DNA of 34,740 nt from Rhodospirillaceae bacterium (GTDB lineage Bacteria; Pseudomonadota; Alphaproteobacteria; UBA11136). Positions 1 through 7,943 of the stretch are shown here, one piece after another. The notes below the pieces were generated by a model. It saw only the letters and a list, made by a program, of their open reading frames with translations, ran no database searches and was not told where the DNA came from. Every line of letters starts with the position of its first letter. Within the stretch, counting starts at the first letter, position 1. The translations under genes were made by a program, and so were the position numbers. The stretch lies in assembly GCA_018663165.1 (NCBI GenBank), contig JABJES010000052.1, forward strand, positions 1 to 34,740. Reading direction: 5' to 3'.

Positions 1-598
1 TATCGGCCACATGGATGCGGGAAAAGACCTGACCCGGCTTGACGATCCTTTTCGCCTTGCCGCCACGCACCGTATCGAGCGCGCTACGCCCAGGGCCGTA
101 AATTCCAGCTAAGCGGAAGATATGCACAGCCTGAGCAAAATCGCGCCTCAGGGTGAGCCATGCGGCCTCTGCCGCGCACCGCCGTTCGCCGCGTTGACCG
201 GCCGGACTGAGCTTTGATTCTTCGTCCACCCAGCCCCCCTTGCGGTCGCCGTAAACCCCGGTGGTGGAGAGATAACCCAGCCAGCGCAAATCCTGCGCCG
301 CCGCCAGATTTTGGCCGTGAACATCAAGCACCGGGTCACCGTCCTTATCGGGCGGCACCGAAGAAAGAATATGAGTAGCCGCCCCAATAATCTCTCCCGC
401 CAGGGGGGTTTGGCGGTCGAAGAGGAAGATTTCCACCCCGTCGCTCTCTGCCGCCGTGTCTTCACCGGGACGGCGCGTGCCGATCACCCGCCACCCGGCT
501 TCCAGGCAAACGCGGGCAAGAAACCGTGCCGTGTAGCCGTAGCCAAAGCAGAGCAGGCACGGCCGGGAGGCCGCCGCTTCACCTGCTAAAGAATTCAT
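1..598 (-). CDS. SDR family NAD(P)-dependent oxidoreductase/epimerase (3' end beyond window)
   Basis: This is an open frame from an ATG at 598 running off the left edge, so the C-terminus is missing. The N-terminus has the nucleotide-binding motif FGYGYTARFLA at about residues 18-28. Further on are LSTTGVYGDRKGGWVDE, with the TGVYG segment that carries the catalytic Tyr in extended SDRs, then FRLAGIYGPGR and FSRIHVADI. These are hallmarks of COG0451-type epimerase-like SDRs. Such a protein often sits near the GST-like gene and uppP in alphaproteobacteria. The substrate cannot be told from sequence. The family call is secure and the function is not. Confidence 0.85.
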   Translation of the reverse strand, partial: MNSLAGEAAASRPCLLCFGYGYTARFLARVCLEAGWRVIGTRRPGEDTAAESDGVEIFLFDRQTPLAGEIIGAATHILSSVPPDKDGDPVLDVHGQNLAAAQDLRWLGYLSTTGVYGDRKGGWVDEESKLSPAGQRGERRCAAEAAWLTLRRDFAQAVHIFRLAGIYGPGRSALDTVRGGKAKRIVKPGQVFSRIHVAD

Positions 599-717
599 AT
601 TTTCTTCTAACTGCGTCATAACTGGAAAGACTTGATCCGACTCTTTATTGTTTACCAACTCGTCTCCACCCTACTGTCTCCACTCTATTGTAGCAGGGAT
701 ATATTCGGAACCATTCC

Positions 718-1521
718 ATGACACGCTTGCTGGCTCTTTTTTTATCTCTTTTCTTCGCCCTTGAGGTCTTCGCTGCTGAGCCTGCTGCTGACCTGCCTCT
801 GGAGGATGAGCCCGAAAACTTTCTCGACGAGGCGCGGCGCTATACCGGCTGTCTGAAACTGGCACGGAAAAACCCGCGCAAGGCTTTCAACAATGCAATC
901 GTCTGGACAAACGAAGAAGAAACCGGCGAGGAATTCCCAGCCCGGCATTGTCTTGCCGCCGCTCTGCTGGCAATGCAGAACTTTTCCGCCGCCGCCCTTC
1001 TACTTGAAGACCTAATCGGCGAAATCGATGACCCGACCCACCCCTTAAAAGCAGAATTGTTGCGTCAGGCGGGCCAAGCCTGGTTACTCGACAACCAGCC
1101 TGAGGACGCGGAAGAGAAATTCACCGCCGCCCTTGTTATTTTGCCGAACGACCCGGATTTGTTCATCGACCGCAGCATCGCCAAGGCCGGACGCCAGGAA
1201 TACTGGCAGGCGCTGGAGGACCTCAACCGGGCGATAGAGCTCGCCCCTGACCAAGTCGAGCCCCTCATTCTGCGCTCCACCACCTATCGACATCTGAACG
1301 GCATCGCCCTTGCCCGCGCCGATATCGACCATGCGTTAAAGCTTTCGCCCAACAATCCCGACGCCCTGTTTGAGCGCGGCATGATCCGTTACATGCAGGA
1401 AGACAAGGAAGGGGCAAAGGAAGACTGGCAAAGCGTTCTGCTTTTCGCGCCCCGCTCGCCACTGGCCCAGGCGGCAAAAAAGAACCTCGAAAAAGTTTCA
1501 AAAGGTTCAGCACCAAAGTAA
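718..1521 (+). CDS. Secreted tetratricopeptide-repeat protein
   Basis: This is a 267-residue protein with a Sec signal peptide: MTR, a hydrophobic core, and likely cleavage before AEPA near residue 20. It is therefore probably periplasmic. Several TPR units follow between about residues 75 and 250, for example the segments around QAWLLDNQPEDAEEKF, YWQALEDLNRAIELAPD and LARADIDHALKLSPNNPDAL. They show the small/large residue spacing and the terminal Pro-Asn typical of TPRs. TPR proteins are protein-interaction scaffolds, and no enzymatic motif is visible. It is transcribed away from the SDR gene and convergent with the GST-like gene. Partner and pathway are unknown. Confidence 0.85.
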   Translation: MTRLLALFLSLFFALEVFAAEPAADLPLEDEPENFLDEARRYTGCLKLARKNPRKAFNNAIVWTNEEETGEEFPARHCLAAALLAMQNFSAAALLLEDLIGEIDDPTHPLKAELLRQAGQAWLLDNQPEDAEEKFTAALVILPNDPDLFIDRSIAKAGRQEYWQALEDLNRAIELAPDQVEPLILRSTTYRHLNGIALARADIDHALKLSPNNPDALFERGMIRYMQEDKEGAKEDWQSVLLFAPRSPLAQAAKKNLEKVSKGSAPK

Positions 1522-1549
1522 AGAGAGGCTGGAGAAGGGCGGAGGGGGC

Positions 1550-2218
1550 CTAAAAATCCAGATCGGCGTAATAAGAGGGCGGCGGAAGACCGGGAATGTG
1601 ATCCCCGAGAATGGGACGAAAGCTGGGCCGGGACTTGACCCGCGCGTACCAATCCTTAGCCCCTTCATACGCCTTCCATGGCACGTCACCGATATAATCA
1701 ATGGCCGAAATCTGGGCCGCAGCAGCAATATCAGCCAGTGAAAACTCATCACCGGCGAGATAATTCCGCTCAACCGTCAGATACGCAATGTAATCGAGAT
1801 GGGTCCGCAGGTTCGCACTGCCGGCACGAATCGCCTCTGAATCCGGCGCGCCGAGACCGAGAAACCGCTTCATCACCTTTTCATAGAGCAGATTATCGCT
1901 GACCTCGCGGTCGAACTTGCCGTCAAACCAGGCGACGATCCGACGGATTTCGGCGCGCTCGTATGGGGTGCCGCCAATCAGGGTGGGGGAGGGGTGAACA
2001 TCTTCCAGATATTCGCAAATGGCGTTGCTGTCGGCGAGAACAGTGCCGTCCTCCTCGACCAGAACCGGCACCTTACCGGCCGGATTAAGCGCCAGAAATT
2101 CCTCCCGGCGCTCCCACTCGCGCTCGACCTTCATGTCGTATTCCAGACCCTTTTCGTCGAGGACAAGACGGACCTTGCGGGAAAAGGGCGACAGCCAAAG
2201 ATGATAGAGAGTTCGCAT
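1550..2218 (-). CDS. Glutathione S-transferase family protein, FzlA-like
   Basis: This is a 222-residue GST-fold protein. The thioredoxin-like N-terminal domain (residues 1-75) contains LSPFSRKVRLVL and the GST cis-Pro segment KVPVLVEEDG followed by LADSNAICEYL. The alpha-helical C-terminal domain contains NYLAGDEFSLADIAAA. The start MRTLYHLWLSPFSRKVR and the acidic/aromatic C-terminus YYADLDF resemble what I recall of FzlA, the essential GST-like FtsZ-binding protein of Caulobacter. The neighbourhood (SDR, uppP) fits too. A general detoxification GST is the alternative. The GST family call is firm; the FzlA assignment is inference at about 0.55. Confidence 0.9.
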   Translation of the reverse strand: MRTLYHLWLSPFSRKVRLVLDEKGLEYDMKVEREWERREEFLALNPAGKVPVLVEEDGTVLADSNAICEYLEDVHPSPTLIGGTPYERAEIRRIVAWFDGKFDREVSDNLLYEKVMKRFLGLGAPDSEAIRAGSANLRTHLDYIAYLTVERNYLAGDEFSLADIAAAAQISAIDYIGDVPWKAYEGAKDWYARVKSRPSFRPILGDHIPGLPPPSYYADLDF

Positions 2219-2370
2219 GACGGCGCTAATCTAGAGCATATCTTTCCCATACGGAAACTTTTGATGGGAGAACAAGCAGCACCTATTACCAAGATCACGC
2301 GCCATTCCCGACAAAGGCATTGGGCCAGAGCAACCAGGGATGTTATAAGCGATCAAAAGAGGGGGCTTTG

Positions 2371-3180
2371 TTGCCGGTTTTTCATCTCGTTGTTCTCGCT
2401 CTGGTTCAGGGCATCACTGAGTTTCTGCCCATCAGTTCTTCGGCCCATCTCATTTTGGTGCCGCAATTCACTGATTGGCCGGACCAGGGACTGACAATCG
2501 ATATTGCTCTCCACGTTGGAACCCTGCTCGCCGTGATGGTCTATTTCTGGCGTGACGTGTGGATGATGTTTATCGGCTTCTTCAGGATGCTGATCGGCCG
2601 CAAGGGGAAAGACGTCGGCCTTGTAGTCAACATAATGATCGCCACCCTGCCGGTGGTCGCTGGCGGGCTCCTTCTCCACCAGTACGCGGAGGGTGCCTTT
2701 CGCAGCCCCCTCATCATCGCCTGGACGACGCTGATTTTCGGCATACTCCTTTTTGTCACCGACCATTTCACGATGACCGTGCGCAGGATCGAACATATGA
2801 GTTTCGGCAATGCCTTTCTGATCGGCCTGTCCCAGATCCTCTCGCTTCTGCCCGGCACCAGTCGCGCCGGCATTACCATGACAACGGCCCGCGCCCTGGG
2901 CTTTGAGCGCCCCGAAGCCGCCCGGTTCTCGATGCTGCTGTCGATCCCGACGATCATCGGCGCCGGCACCCTGGCCTTTCTCGACCTTACCGAAAGCGGC
3001 AATATCGCCCTTGGCCGCGATGCCTTGATCGTTGGTGCCTTAAGCTTTATCGCCGCCATGTGCACAATCACCGTGATGATGGCCTGGCTGCGGCGAGCAA
3101 GCTTTGCCCCCTTTGCCGCCTATCGGGTGATCCTCGGGCTTGGCCTTCTCTACTGGATTTATTTCAAGGGCGGCATTTAG
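2371..3180 (+). CDS. uppP: Undecaprenyl-diphosphate phosphatase
   Basis: This integral membrane enzyme dephosphorylates undecaprenyl diphosphate to recycle the lipid carrier of peptidoglycan and other envelope glycans. The first motif, GITEFLPISSSAHL at about residues 15-28, and the second, LLPGTSRAGIT in the middle of the protein, are the two signature motifs of the BacA/UppP family. The rest is a series of hydrophobic helices. I chose the TTG at 2371 (269 residues, the usual family length) because AGAGGGG at 2358-2364 lies 6 bases upstream. The TTG at 2368 is nearly as good. An ATG at 2320 would add a non-hydrophobic tail not seen in the family. It is convergent with the Fae-like gene, with a 5-base gap. 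Confidence 0.93.
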   Translation: MPVFHLVVLALVQGITEFLPISSSAHLILVPQFTDWPDQGLTIDIALHVGTLLAVMVYFWRDVWMMFIGFFRMLIGRKGKDVGLVVNIMIATLPVVAGGLLLHQYAEGAFRSPLIIAWTTLIFGILLFVTDHFTMTVRRIEHMSFGNAFLIGLSQILSLLPGTSRAGITMTTARALGFERPEAARFSMLLSIPTIIGAGTLAFLDLTESGNIALGRDALIVGALSFIAAMCTITVMMAWLRRASFAPFAAYRVILGLGLLYWIYFKGGI

Positions 3181-3185
3181 GCCGC

Positions 3186-3734
3186 CTAGATCTTTCCGTC
3201 CAGTCCCATCTGATAATATTTGTGAACGATCTGCTCCTGGTTCTCCAGCAGCCAGTCGATCGTCGGCTCATGGTTCATCGCCTTCTTGATGGCCAGGGCC
3301 GTAGCCTCACGATGAATCTCGAAAAGCTTCTTGTGGTCCAGATTATCATCCGTCGCAACGGAAGGGTTGAGCCAAACCGAGACGATGATCCCGAGATCAT
3401 TGGCCTTTTCCTTGGGAATATCGCCACAGCGCACGGCGTCGAGCACGCCATTGGCAATCGCCCCCTGCACGGTACCCATCAGAATGTTCGTATAGCGGCT
3501 GTTATCGACGGTGACCTTGCTCACCATCAGAGTTGCTGGCCGCACCATGATGTCGGTGTTGAGAATAGCCAGCACCTTGCTGTGACCCTTGGCCTGATCA
3601 CCAAGCTGGTTGGCAAAGGCGGTACCCACAGGGCCATCAAGTTCGCCGATAATAACTTCCGGTTCGGCAGCCGTTCCAGGCGGCCCACCGGCGACAAGCG
3701 CTTCACCGACGCGCAGGACAATACGTTCGCTCAT
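3186..3734 (-). CDS. Formaldehyde-activating enzyme (Fae) family protein, catalytic His not conserved
   Basis: This 182-residue protein carries the Fae fold signature: VGEALV at residues 9-14, EVIIGELDGPVGTAFANQL at about 26-44, and RPATLMVSKVT. Classical Fae condenses formaldehyde with tetrahydromethanopterin. Its catalytic His lies in GEALVGDGNEVAHIDLIIG as I recall the Methylobacterium enzyme (His17). Aligned on the flanking GEALV and IIG, the His position is Glu24 here and the loop is two residues longer. The C-terminal region is also longer than in Fae. It is therefore better described as a Fae paralog of uncertain activity. TAAGGAAAAC precedes the ATG at 3734. No other H4MPT-pathway gene is nearby. 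Confidence 0.85.
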   Translation of the reverse strand: MSERIVLRVGEALVAGGPPGTAAEPEVIIGELDGPVGTAFANQLGDQAKGHSKVLAILNTDIMVRPATLMVSKVTVDNSRYTNILMGTVQGAIANGVLDAVRCGDIPKEKANDLGIIVSVWLNPSVATDDNLDHKKLFEIHREATALAIKKAMNHEPTIDWLLENQEQIVHKYYQMGLDGKI

Positions 3735-3793
3735 GCTGTTTTCCTTACAGGTTAAGTAAAATTAGGCTTCGAATGAGGGGTTTATAGAGGGGT

Positions 3794-4855
3794 TCAGGCT
3801 CGTTTAAAAGAGCCACCCTCACGAAATCGCGCCAAATAGGTCGGCAAGATGATCTCGGCGGCCGCCGGGTCGATCCCCAGATCAGAAAGCTTCAACGCTT
3901 TTTTGCCGACAACATTATCATGATAAAGAAGCCGCACCTGGTCGCGGGTCAGAAGCGGCTTGGGCAGGCATTCAAGAAACAACGCCACCGTGCTCGCCGC
4001 CCACAGAGGCACCGGAGCCAAAAGGCGACGGCGCCCGGTGACGGCCATTAACAGTTCCATCAACGCCTTGAAGGAATAGACCCGTGGCCCGCCCAGCTCA
4101 AACACTTTGCCTTCGGCCTCAAGCGGCTTGCCTGTTTGAACCGATGCAGGATCAATAAGGCCGATGATCGCATCCGCCACATCGCCCACATAGACCGGCT
4201 GAAAAAGCGGTCCGCCGCCACCGTAAATATCCAGGCTTGGCAGGCCGTCCCCCTTGACGGGCCATTCCAGCCGGGGCCGCCCACTGCCGAGCACCGGCAA
4301 GCAGGCGGTAAAGGGAAGCAGGGAGGCAAAGCGGTTGAAAAAATCATCTTCGGGGCCGAAAACAATACTCGGGCGGGCAATACTTGCAGCGGGAAAGGCA
4401 TCCCGGACAGCGGCCTCGCCCTCGGCCTTGGTCCGGGCATAAACGGAAGATGAGACAGGATCGGCACCGACGGCCGAAATCTGAACCAGATGTTTGACCT
4501 TTGCCCTGGCCGAAGCAATGGCCACTTGGCGGGCCCCCGCAACATGGACCGACTCGAAAGTCGCGCGCCGGGAACCAAAACCGGATGGGTTGAGAATGCC
4601 GACCAGATTGACCACGCAATCGGCATCGCGCACCGCCGTTTCCACCGCCACCTGATTGTTGATATCAGCAGCCAGGGGAACGATCTGGCCGACATCGCCG
4701 AAAGGCTTGAGAAACCCAGCCGACAGGGTATCGCGCACGGCCACCCGCACAATGTCGCCTCGCGCCGCAAGACGGCGCACCAAATGACGGCCAATAAACC
4801 CCGAACCACCGAACACCGTCACCTGACGGCGCTGATCTCCTGGCTTGAACGTCAT
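3794..4855 (-). CDS. Complex I NDUFA9-subunit-family NAD(P)-binding protein
   Basis: This 353-residue atypical SDR has the Rossmann motif VTVFGGSGFIGRHLVRRL at about residues 13-30. It also has VNLVGILNPSG, VQISAVGADP and a degenerate catalytic region, YARTKAEGE, with Ser-Tyr-Lys elements around residues 130-145. Overall it matches the alphaproteobacterial proteins related to mitochondrial complex I accessory subunit NDUFA9. In alphaproteobacteria this gene is commonly found near uppP; here the Fae-like gene lies between the two on the same strand. A role in complex I or quinone biology is inferred from homology only. It lies 59 bp upstream of the Fae-like gene, so co-transcription is possible. 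Confidence 0.87.
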   Translation of the reverse strand: MTFKPGDQRRQVTVFGGSGFIGRHLVRRLAARGDIVRVAVRDTLSAGFLKPFGDVGQIVPLAADINNQVAVETAVRDADCVVNLVGILNPSGFGSRRATFESVHVAGARQVAIASARAKVKHLVQISAVGADPVSSSVYARTKAEGEAAVRDAFPAASIARPSIVFGPEDDFFNRFASLLPFTACLPVLGSGRPRLEWPVKGDGLPSLDIYGGGGPLFQPVYVGDVADAIIGLIDPASVQTGKPLEAEGKVFELGGPRVYSFKALMELLMAVTGRRRLLAPVPLWAASTVALFLECLPKPLLTRDQVRLLYHDNVVGKKALKLSDLGIDPAAAEIILPTYLARFREGGSFKRA

Positions 4856-5043
4856 CTGGAAATTCTCCTCTTAAACCCCGGCCTTAAGCCTGAAAACAGG
4901 GGGATGTGACCTCATCCACCAAGGCGACTTGTCAGGATTATAAGGTCTTATATAGTGAGAGGATACATGGTTCGGTAACATTTACAGGGTAAGGTGGGCA
5001 AGGCTTCGGTAAGAAAGGGCGCTCCAAGGGGGCTCAAGTCCGA

Positions 5044-5071
5044 TTGACTTTGTTCCCTGCGCCCTTTATTG
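5044..5071 (+). promoter_or_regulatory. Possible sigma-70 promoter for tRNA-Leu
   Basis: TTGACT at 5044-5049 is followed after 16 bases by TTATTG at 5066-5071. A start near 5078 would leave a short leader before the tRNA at 5090. The -35 box is good and the -10 box is weak, so this is only a candidate. Confidence 0.35.
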
Positions 5072-5089
5072 ACGGAACCCGTCCGGAAT

Positions 5090-5176
<87 letters not shown>

Positions 5177-5246
5177 TTCCCGGTATTTTAGCCCCGCCTT
5201 TGATTCCGGTGCCCACCGGACCAAGGCACAAGACAACGAGGTGCTC

Positions 5247-5897
5247 ATGGCCGGAAAAAAATCACCCCCCAAGATTACCGGGCTCCGCACCCTTGAAATC
5301 TATCAGAACGACATTCCCCCTGATCTTGATTTCGGTGACATGGTGGCCATCGACACCGAAACCATGGGGCTCAACCCCCACCGCGACCGGCTCTGCCTGG
5401 TTCAGCTTTCGGGCGGCGACGGCCATTGTCACATTGTTCATTTTCCGCAAAAGAAATACGACGCCCCTAACCTCATAAAACTGCTCGAAAACCCCAATAT
5501 AACCAAGCTTTTCCATTTTGCCCGCTTCGACATTGCCACCTTGAAAAAATATCTCGGGGCGTCCACCTCACCGATTTATTGCACCAAGATCGCCTCCAAG
5601 CTGGTCCGCACCTATACCGACCGCCACGGTCTGAAAAACCTCTGCGATGAGCTTCTCGGAATCGATATCTCCAAACAGCAGCAAAGCTCGGACTGGGGAG
5701 CCAGCGAACTGAAATCCGCCCAGATGACCTATGCCGCAGGCGATGTGCTTTATCTGCATCAATTGCGCCAAAAACTGGAAGAAATGTTAATCCGCGAGGG
5801 ACGCAAGGAACTCGCCGAGGCCTGTTTTGCCTTTCTGCCCGCCCGCGCCGAGCTGGACCTCAAAGGCTGGCCCGAAGAAGATATCTTTTCCCACTGA
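5247..5897 (+). CDS. rnd: Ribonuclease D, short alphaproteobacterial form
   Basis: This 3'-5' exoribonuclease is of the DEDDy class, expected to act in tRNA 3' trimming and RNA turnover. Exo I is AIDTETMGL with Asp36 and Glu38. Exo II is the FHFARFD segment near residue 90. Exo III is YAAGDVLYL, with the Tyr-x3-Asp of the DEDDy subgroup. At 216 residues it has only the exonuclease domain and lacks the HRDC domains of E. coli RNase D, as is usual in alphaproteobacteria. GAGGT at 5238-5242 sets the ATG at 5247. The frame is open further upstream, but that extension would overlap the tRNA-Leu gene and is rejected. Confidence 0.92.
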   Translation: MAGKKSPPKITGLRTLEIYQNDIPPDLDFGDMVAIDTETMGLNPHRDRLCLVQLSGGDGHCHIVHFPQKKYDAPNLIKLLENPNITKLFHFARFDIATLKKYLGASTSPIYCTKIASKLVRTYTDRHGLKNLCDELLGIDISKQQQSSDWGASELKSAQMTYAAGDVLYLHQLRQKLEEMLIREGRKELAEACFAFLPARAELDLKGWPEEDIFSH

Positions 5898-6041
5898 GAG
5901 ACAGGGTTGACCGGGCCTGTCCCAAACCCCATTTCATTGACCTTAACGCCCGCAAAAGGCATAGTCAGAGGGTCTATTTGGGCAGTTTTTCGGGCGTCAA
6001 CAGTCGCCAGCCGATCTAACTTGGAAACACACCCTGACGAC

Positions 6042-6080
6042 CCGATAACGGGCCGATAACGGGCCGATAACGGGCCGAAA
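6042..6080. repeat. 11-bp tandem repeat upstream of kdsD
   Basis: The unit CCGATAACGGG occurs three times without interruption (6042-6052, 6053-6063, 6064-6074), followed by a partial copy, CCGAAA, to 6080. Each unit is itself a small dyad (CCG-N5-GGG or CCG-N4-CGG). It lies 33 bp before the kdsD start codon, inside the likely promoter/leader of the kdsD-lpt genes. Confidence 0.9.
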
Positions 6081-6112
6081 CATCGCGCATCAGCAAACCG
6101 AGAGCGTATTTT

Positions 6113-7117
6113 ATGAAAGCGCAGCCCAAAACAAGTCCCCAGGCGGAAACCGGAAACATTACTGGAAACAGAGATATTAATTCCGGGCGCCGGGTGCTGG
6201 AAACCGAAGCCGAGGCCCTGGTCGAACTGGCTCGCACCCTTGATACGGCGTTTATCGGGGCGCTTGATATTTTTTCCGCCGTCACCGGCCGCATTACCGT
6301 CACCGGCATGGGGAAGAGCGGCCATGTGGCCCGTAAAATCGCCGCCACCATGGCCAGCACCGGCACCCCGGCACAATTCATCCATCCCGCTGAGGCGAGC
6401 CACGGCGACCTCGGCATGATTACATCGGGTGACGTGATTCTAGCCTTATCGAATTCAGGTGAAACCTCTGAGCTCAACGATATCGTCGCCTATTCACGGC
6501 GCTTCAATATTCCCCTTGTCGCCATCACCGCCGAGAGCAATAGCTCGCTTGCCGAAACATCTGACGTGCTCCTTCTTCTCCCCGCCAACCGTGAAGCCTG
6601 CCCCATGGGGCTGGCCCCGACGACCTCAACCACCCTGATGCTGGCGCTGGGCGATGCACTCGCCATTGCCCTCCTCGAGCGCAAGGGATTTTCCCCTGAT
6701 GATTTTCAGGTTTTCCACCCGCGCGGGCAACTCGGCACCCGACTTCTCAAAGTTGCCGATTTGATGCATGTGGGCAGCGAACTTCCTCTGGTTAAGGCCG
6801 GTGCATTAATGTCCGAGGCCCTGCTGGTCATGACAAACAAACATTTCGGCTGTGCAGGAGTTGTCGATGACAAGGGGTGTCTTCTCGGAATTGTTACCGA
6901 TGGCGACCTTCGCCGCAGTATGAACCCCGACCTGCTCACCCAGAAAACCGAAGCTGTAATGACTGCGGCGCCAAAGACAATTTCTCCCGGCGGTCTTGCC
7001 GCCGAAGCTCTCCAGATTATGAACAACAACAAGATCACGAGCCTTTTTGCCCTCGAAGATAACCGTCCTGTCGGCATCCTTCATATTCATGATTGCCTGC
7101 GGGCGGGGATCGCCTGA
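6113..7117 (+). CDS. kdsD: D-arabinose 5-phosphate isomerase, KpsF/GutQ family
   Basis: This enzyme interconverts ribulose 5-phosphate and arabinose 5-phosphate, the first step towards Kdo of LPS. The 334-residue protein has an SIS domain (about 45-190). It contains GMGKSGHVARKIA, a second sugar-phosphate segment, SNSGETSELNDIV, and the conserved CPMGLAPTTSTT. Two CBS domains follow (about 215-334), including VTDGDLRR. Domain order and length are those of KdsD. The lptC, lptA and lptB genes follow on the same strand, which fits LPS production and export in one transcription unit. The start is preceded by GAGAG at moderate spacing. Confidence 0.95.
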   Translation: MKAQPKTSPQAETGNITGNRDINSGRRVLETEAEALVELARTLDTAFIGALDIFSAVTGRITVTGMGKSGHVARKIAATMASTGTPAQFIHPAEASHGDLGMITSGDVILALSNSGETSELNDIVAYSRRFNIPLVAITAESNSSLAETSDVLLLLPANREACPMGLAPTTSTTLMLALGDALAIALLERKGFSPDDFQVFHPRGQLGTRLLKVADLMHVGSELPLVKAGALMSEALLVMTNKHFGCAGVVDDKGCLLGIVTDGDLRRSMNPDLLTQKTEAVMTAAPKTISPGGLAAEALQIMNNNKITSLFALEDNRPVGILHIHDCLRAGIA

Positions 7118-7145
7118 CCGCGCCCCCGGCTATGGCAGCCAACAC

Positions 7146-7943
7146 ATGACCGAAAGACCAAAGATTCCCATCCCCAAATCCGTTCGTCCAGACACTAACT
7201 GGCAAGAGAGCGCCAGCACGTATCGCCGAGACGAAGGCGATGGACTGCTGCCCCATTTGCCGACGAGCACCGGCGTTTCAAACGCGGGACAACGGGGAAA
7301 CATTCATCCCCTGCCTTCCTCTCTTCAATACCAGCCACCGGAGAAGGCGCATCGCCACTCGCGTTTCATCCGCATGATGAAACTCCTGCTCCCCATCATT
7401 GCCGTCTTTCTCATCGCGCTGGTCATCACCTGGCCGCAAATCAACACGCAAAAGCGATTCAATATTGATATGTCAAAGCTGGATACCGCCGAGAGCCTGC
7501 AGCCGCGCATGGACAACCCGCGATTTACCGGCATTGACGAGGAAAGCCGCCCTTATTCCCTGACCGCAATCACGGCCACCCAAATTGGAGATTCCCCTGA
7601 GCTTATCGCCCTTGAGAACCCCCAGGTCGACATAACCATGACCGATGGCTCCTGGGTCGTGCTGACGGCCAAAAGCGGTGCCTACAGCGAAAACTCCCAT
7701 GTTCTGGGCCTACGCGGGGCGGTAAACCTCTACCACGATACGGGCTATGAATTTCGCACCGAGAGCGCCGACATCGACATTTCCGCCGGCACCGCTTCGG
7801 GCGGCTTGCCGGTTGCAGGCCAAGGCCCCTTCGGCCAGATCAGCGCCCAGGGATTTCTGATCCTCAATAAGGGCGCCCGGATCGTCTTTACCGGAAAAAG
7901 TCACCTCATCATCTATGCACAAGCCCTGGACAGAAAAAAATGA
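7146..7943 (+). CDS. lptC: LPS export protein LptC
   Basis: LptC is the bitopic inner-membrane part of the Lpt bridge that passes LPS from LptBFG to LptA. The 265-residue protein has one membrane helix at about residues 79-97, preceded by the basic stretch HRHSRFIR. A periplasmic beta-jellyroll domain of the DUF1239 type follows, with the segments NPRFTGIDEESRPY and VVLTAKSGAYSENSHVLGLRGAV. The hydrophilic, Pro/Ser-rich cytoplasmic N-terminus of about 75 residues is long for LptC. A start at the ATG at 7146 has only a weak Shine-Dalgarno, and a later start is possible. The stop overlaps the start of lptA by 4 bases. Confidence 0.9.
   Translation: MTERPKIPIPKSVRPDTNWQESASTYRRDEGDGLLPHLPTSTGVSNAGQRGNIHPLPSSLQYQPPEKAHRHSRFIRMMKLLLPIIAVFLIALVITWPQINTQKRFNIDMSKLDTAESLQPRMDNPRFTGIDEESRPYSLTAITATQIGDSPELIALENPQVDITMTDGSWVVLTAKSGAYSENSHVLGLRGAVNLYHDTGYEFRTESADIDISAGTASGGLPVAGQGPFGQISAQGFLILNKGARIVFTGKSHLIIYAQALDRKK

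Noticed and set aside
3060..3755. Plus-strand frame opposite the Fae-like gene
   Set aside because: It is antisense to a well-supported gene with a good ribosome-binding site, and its product shows no recognisable motif.
6042..6080. CRISPR-like array
   Set aside because: The copies are contiguous 11-bp units without spacers.
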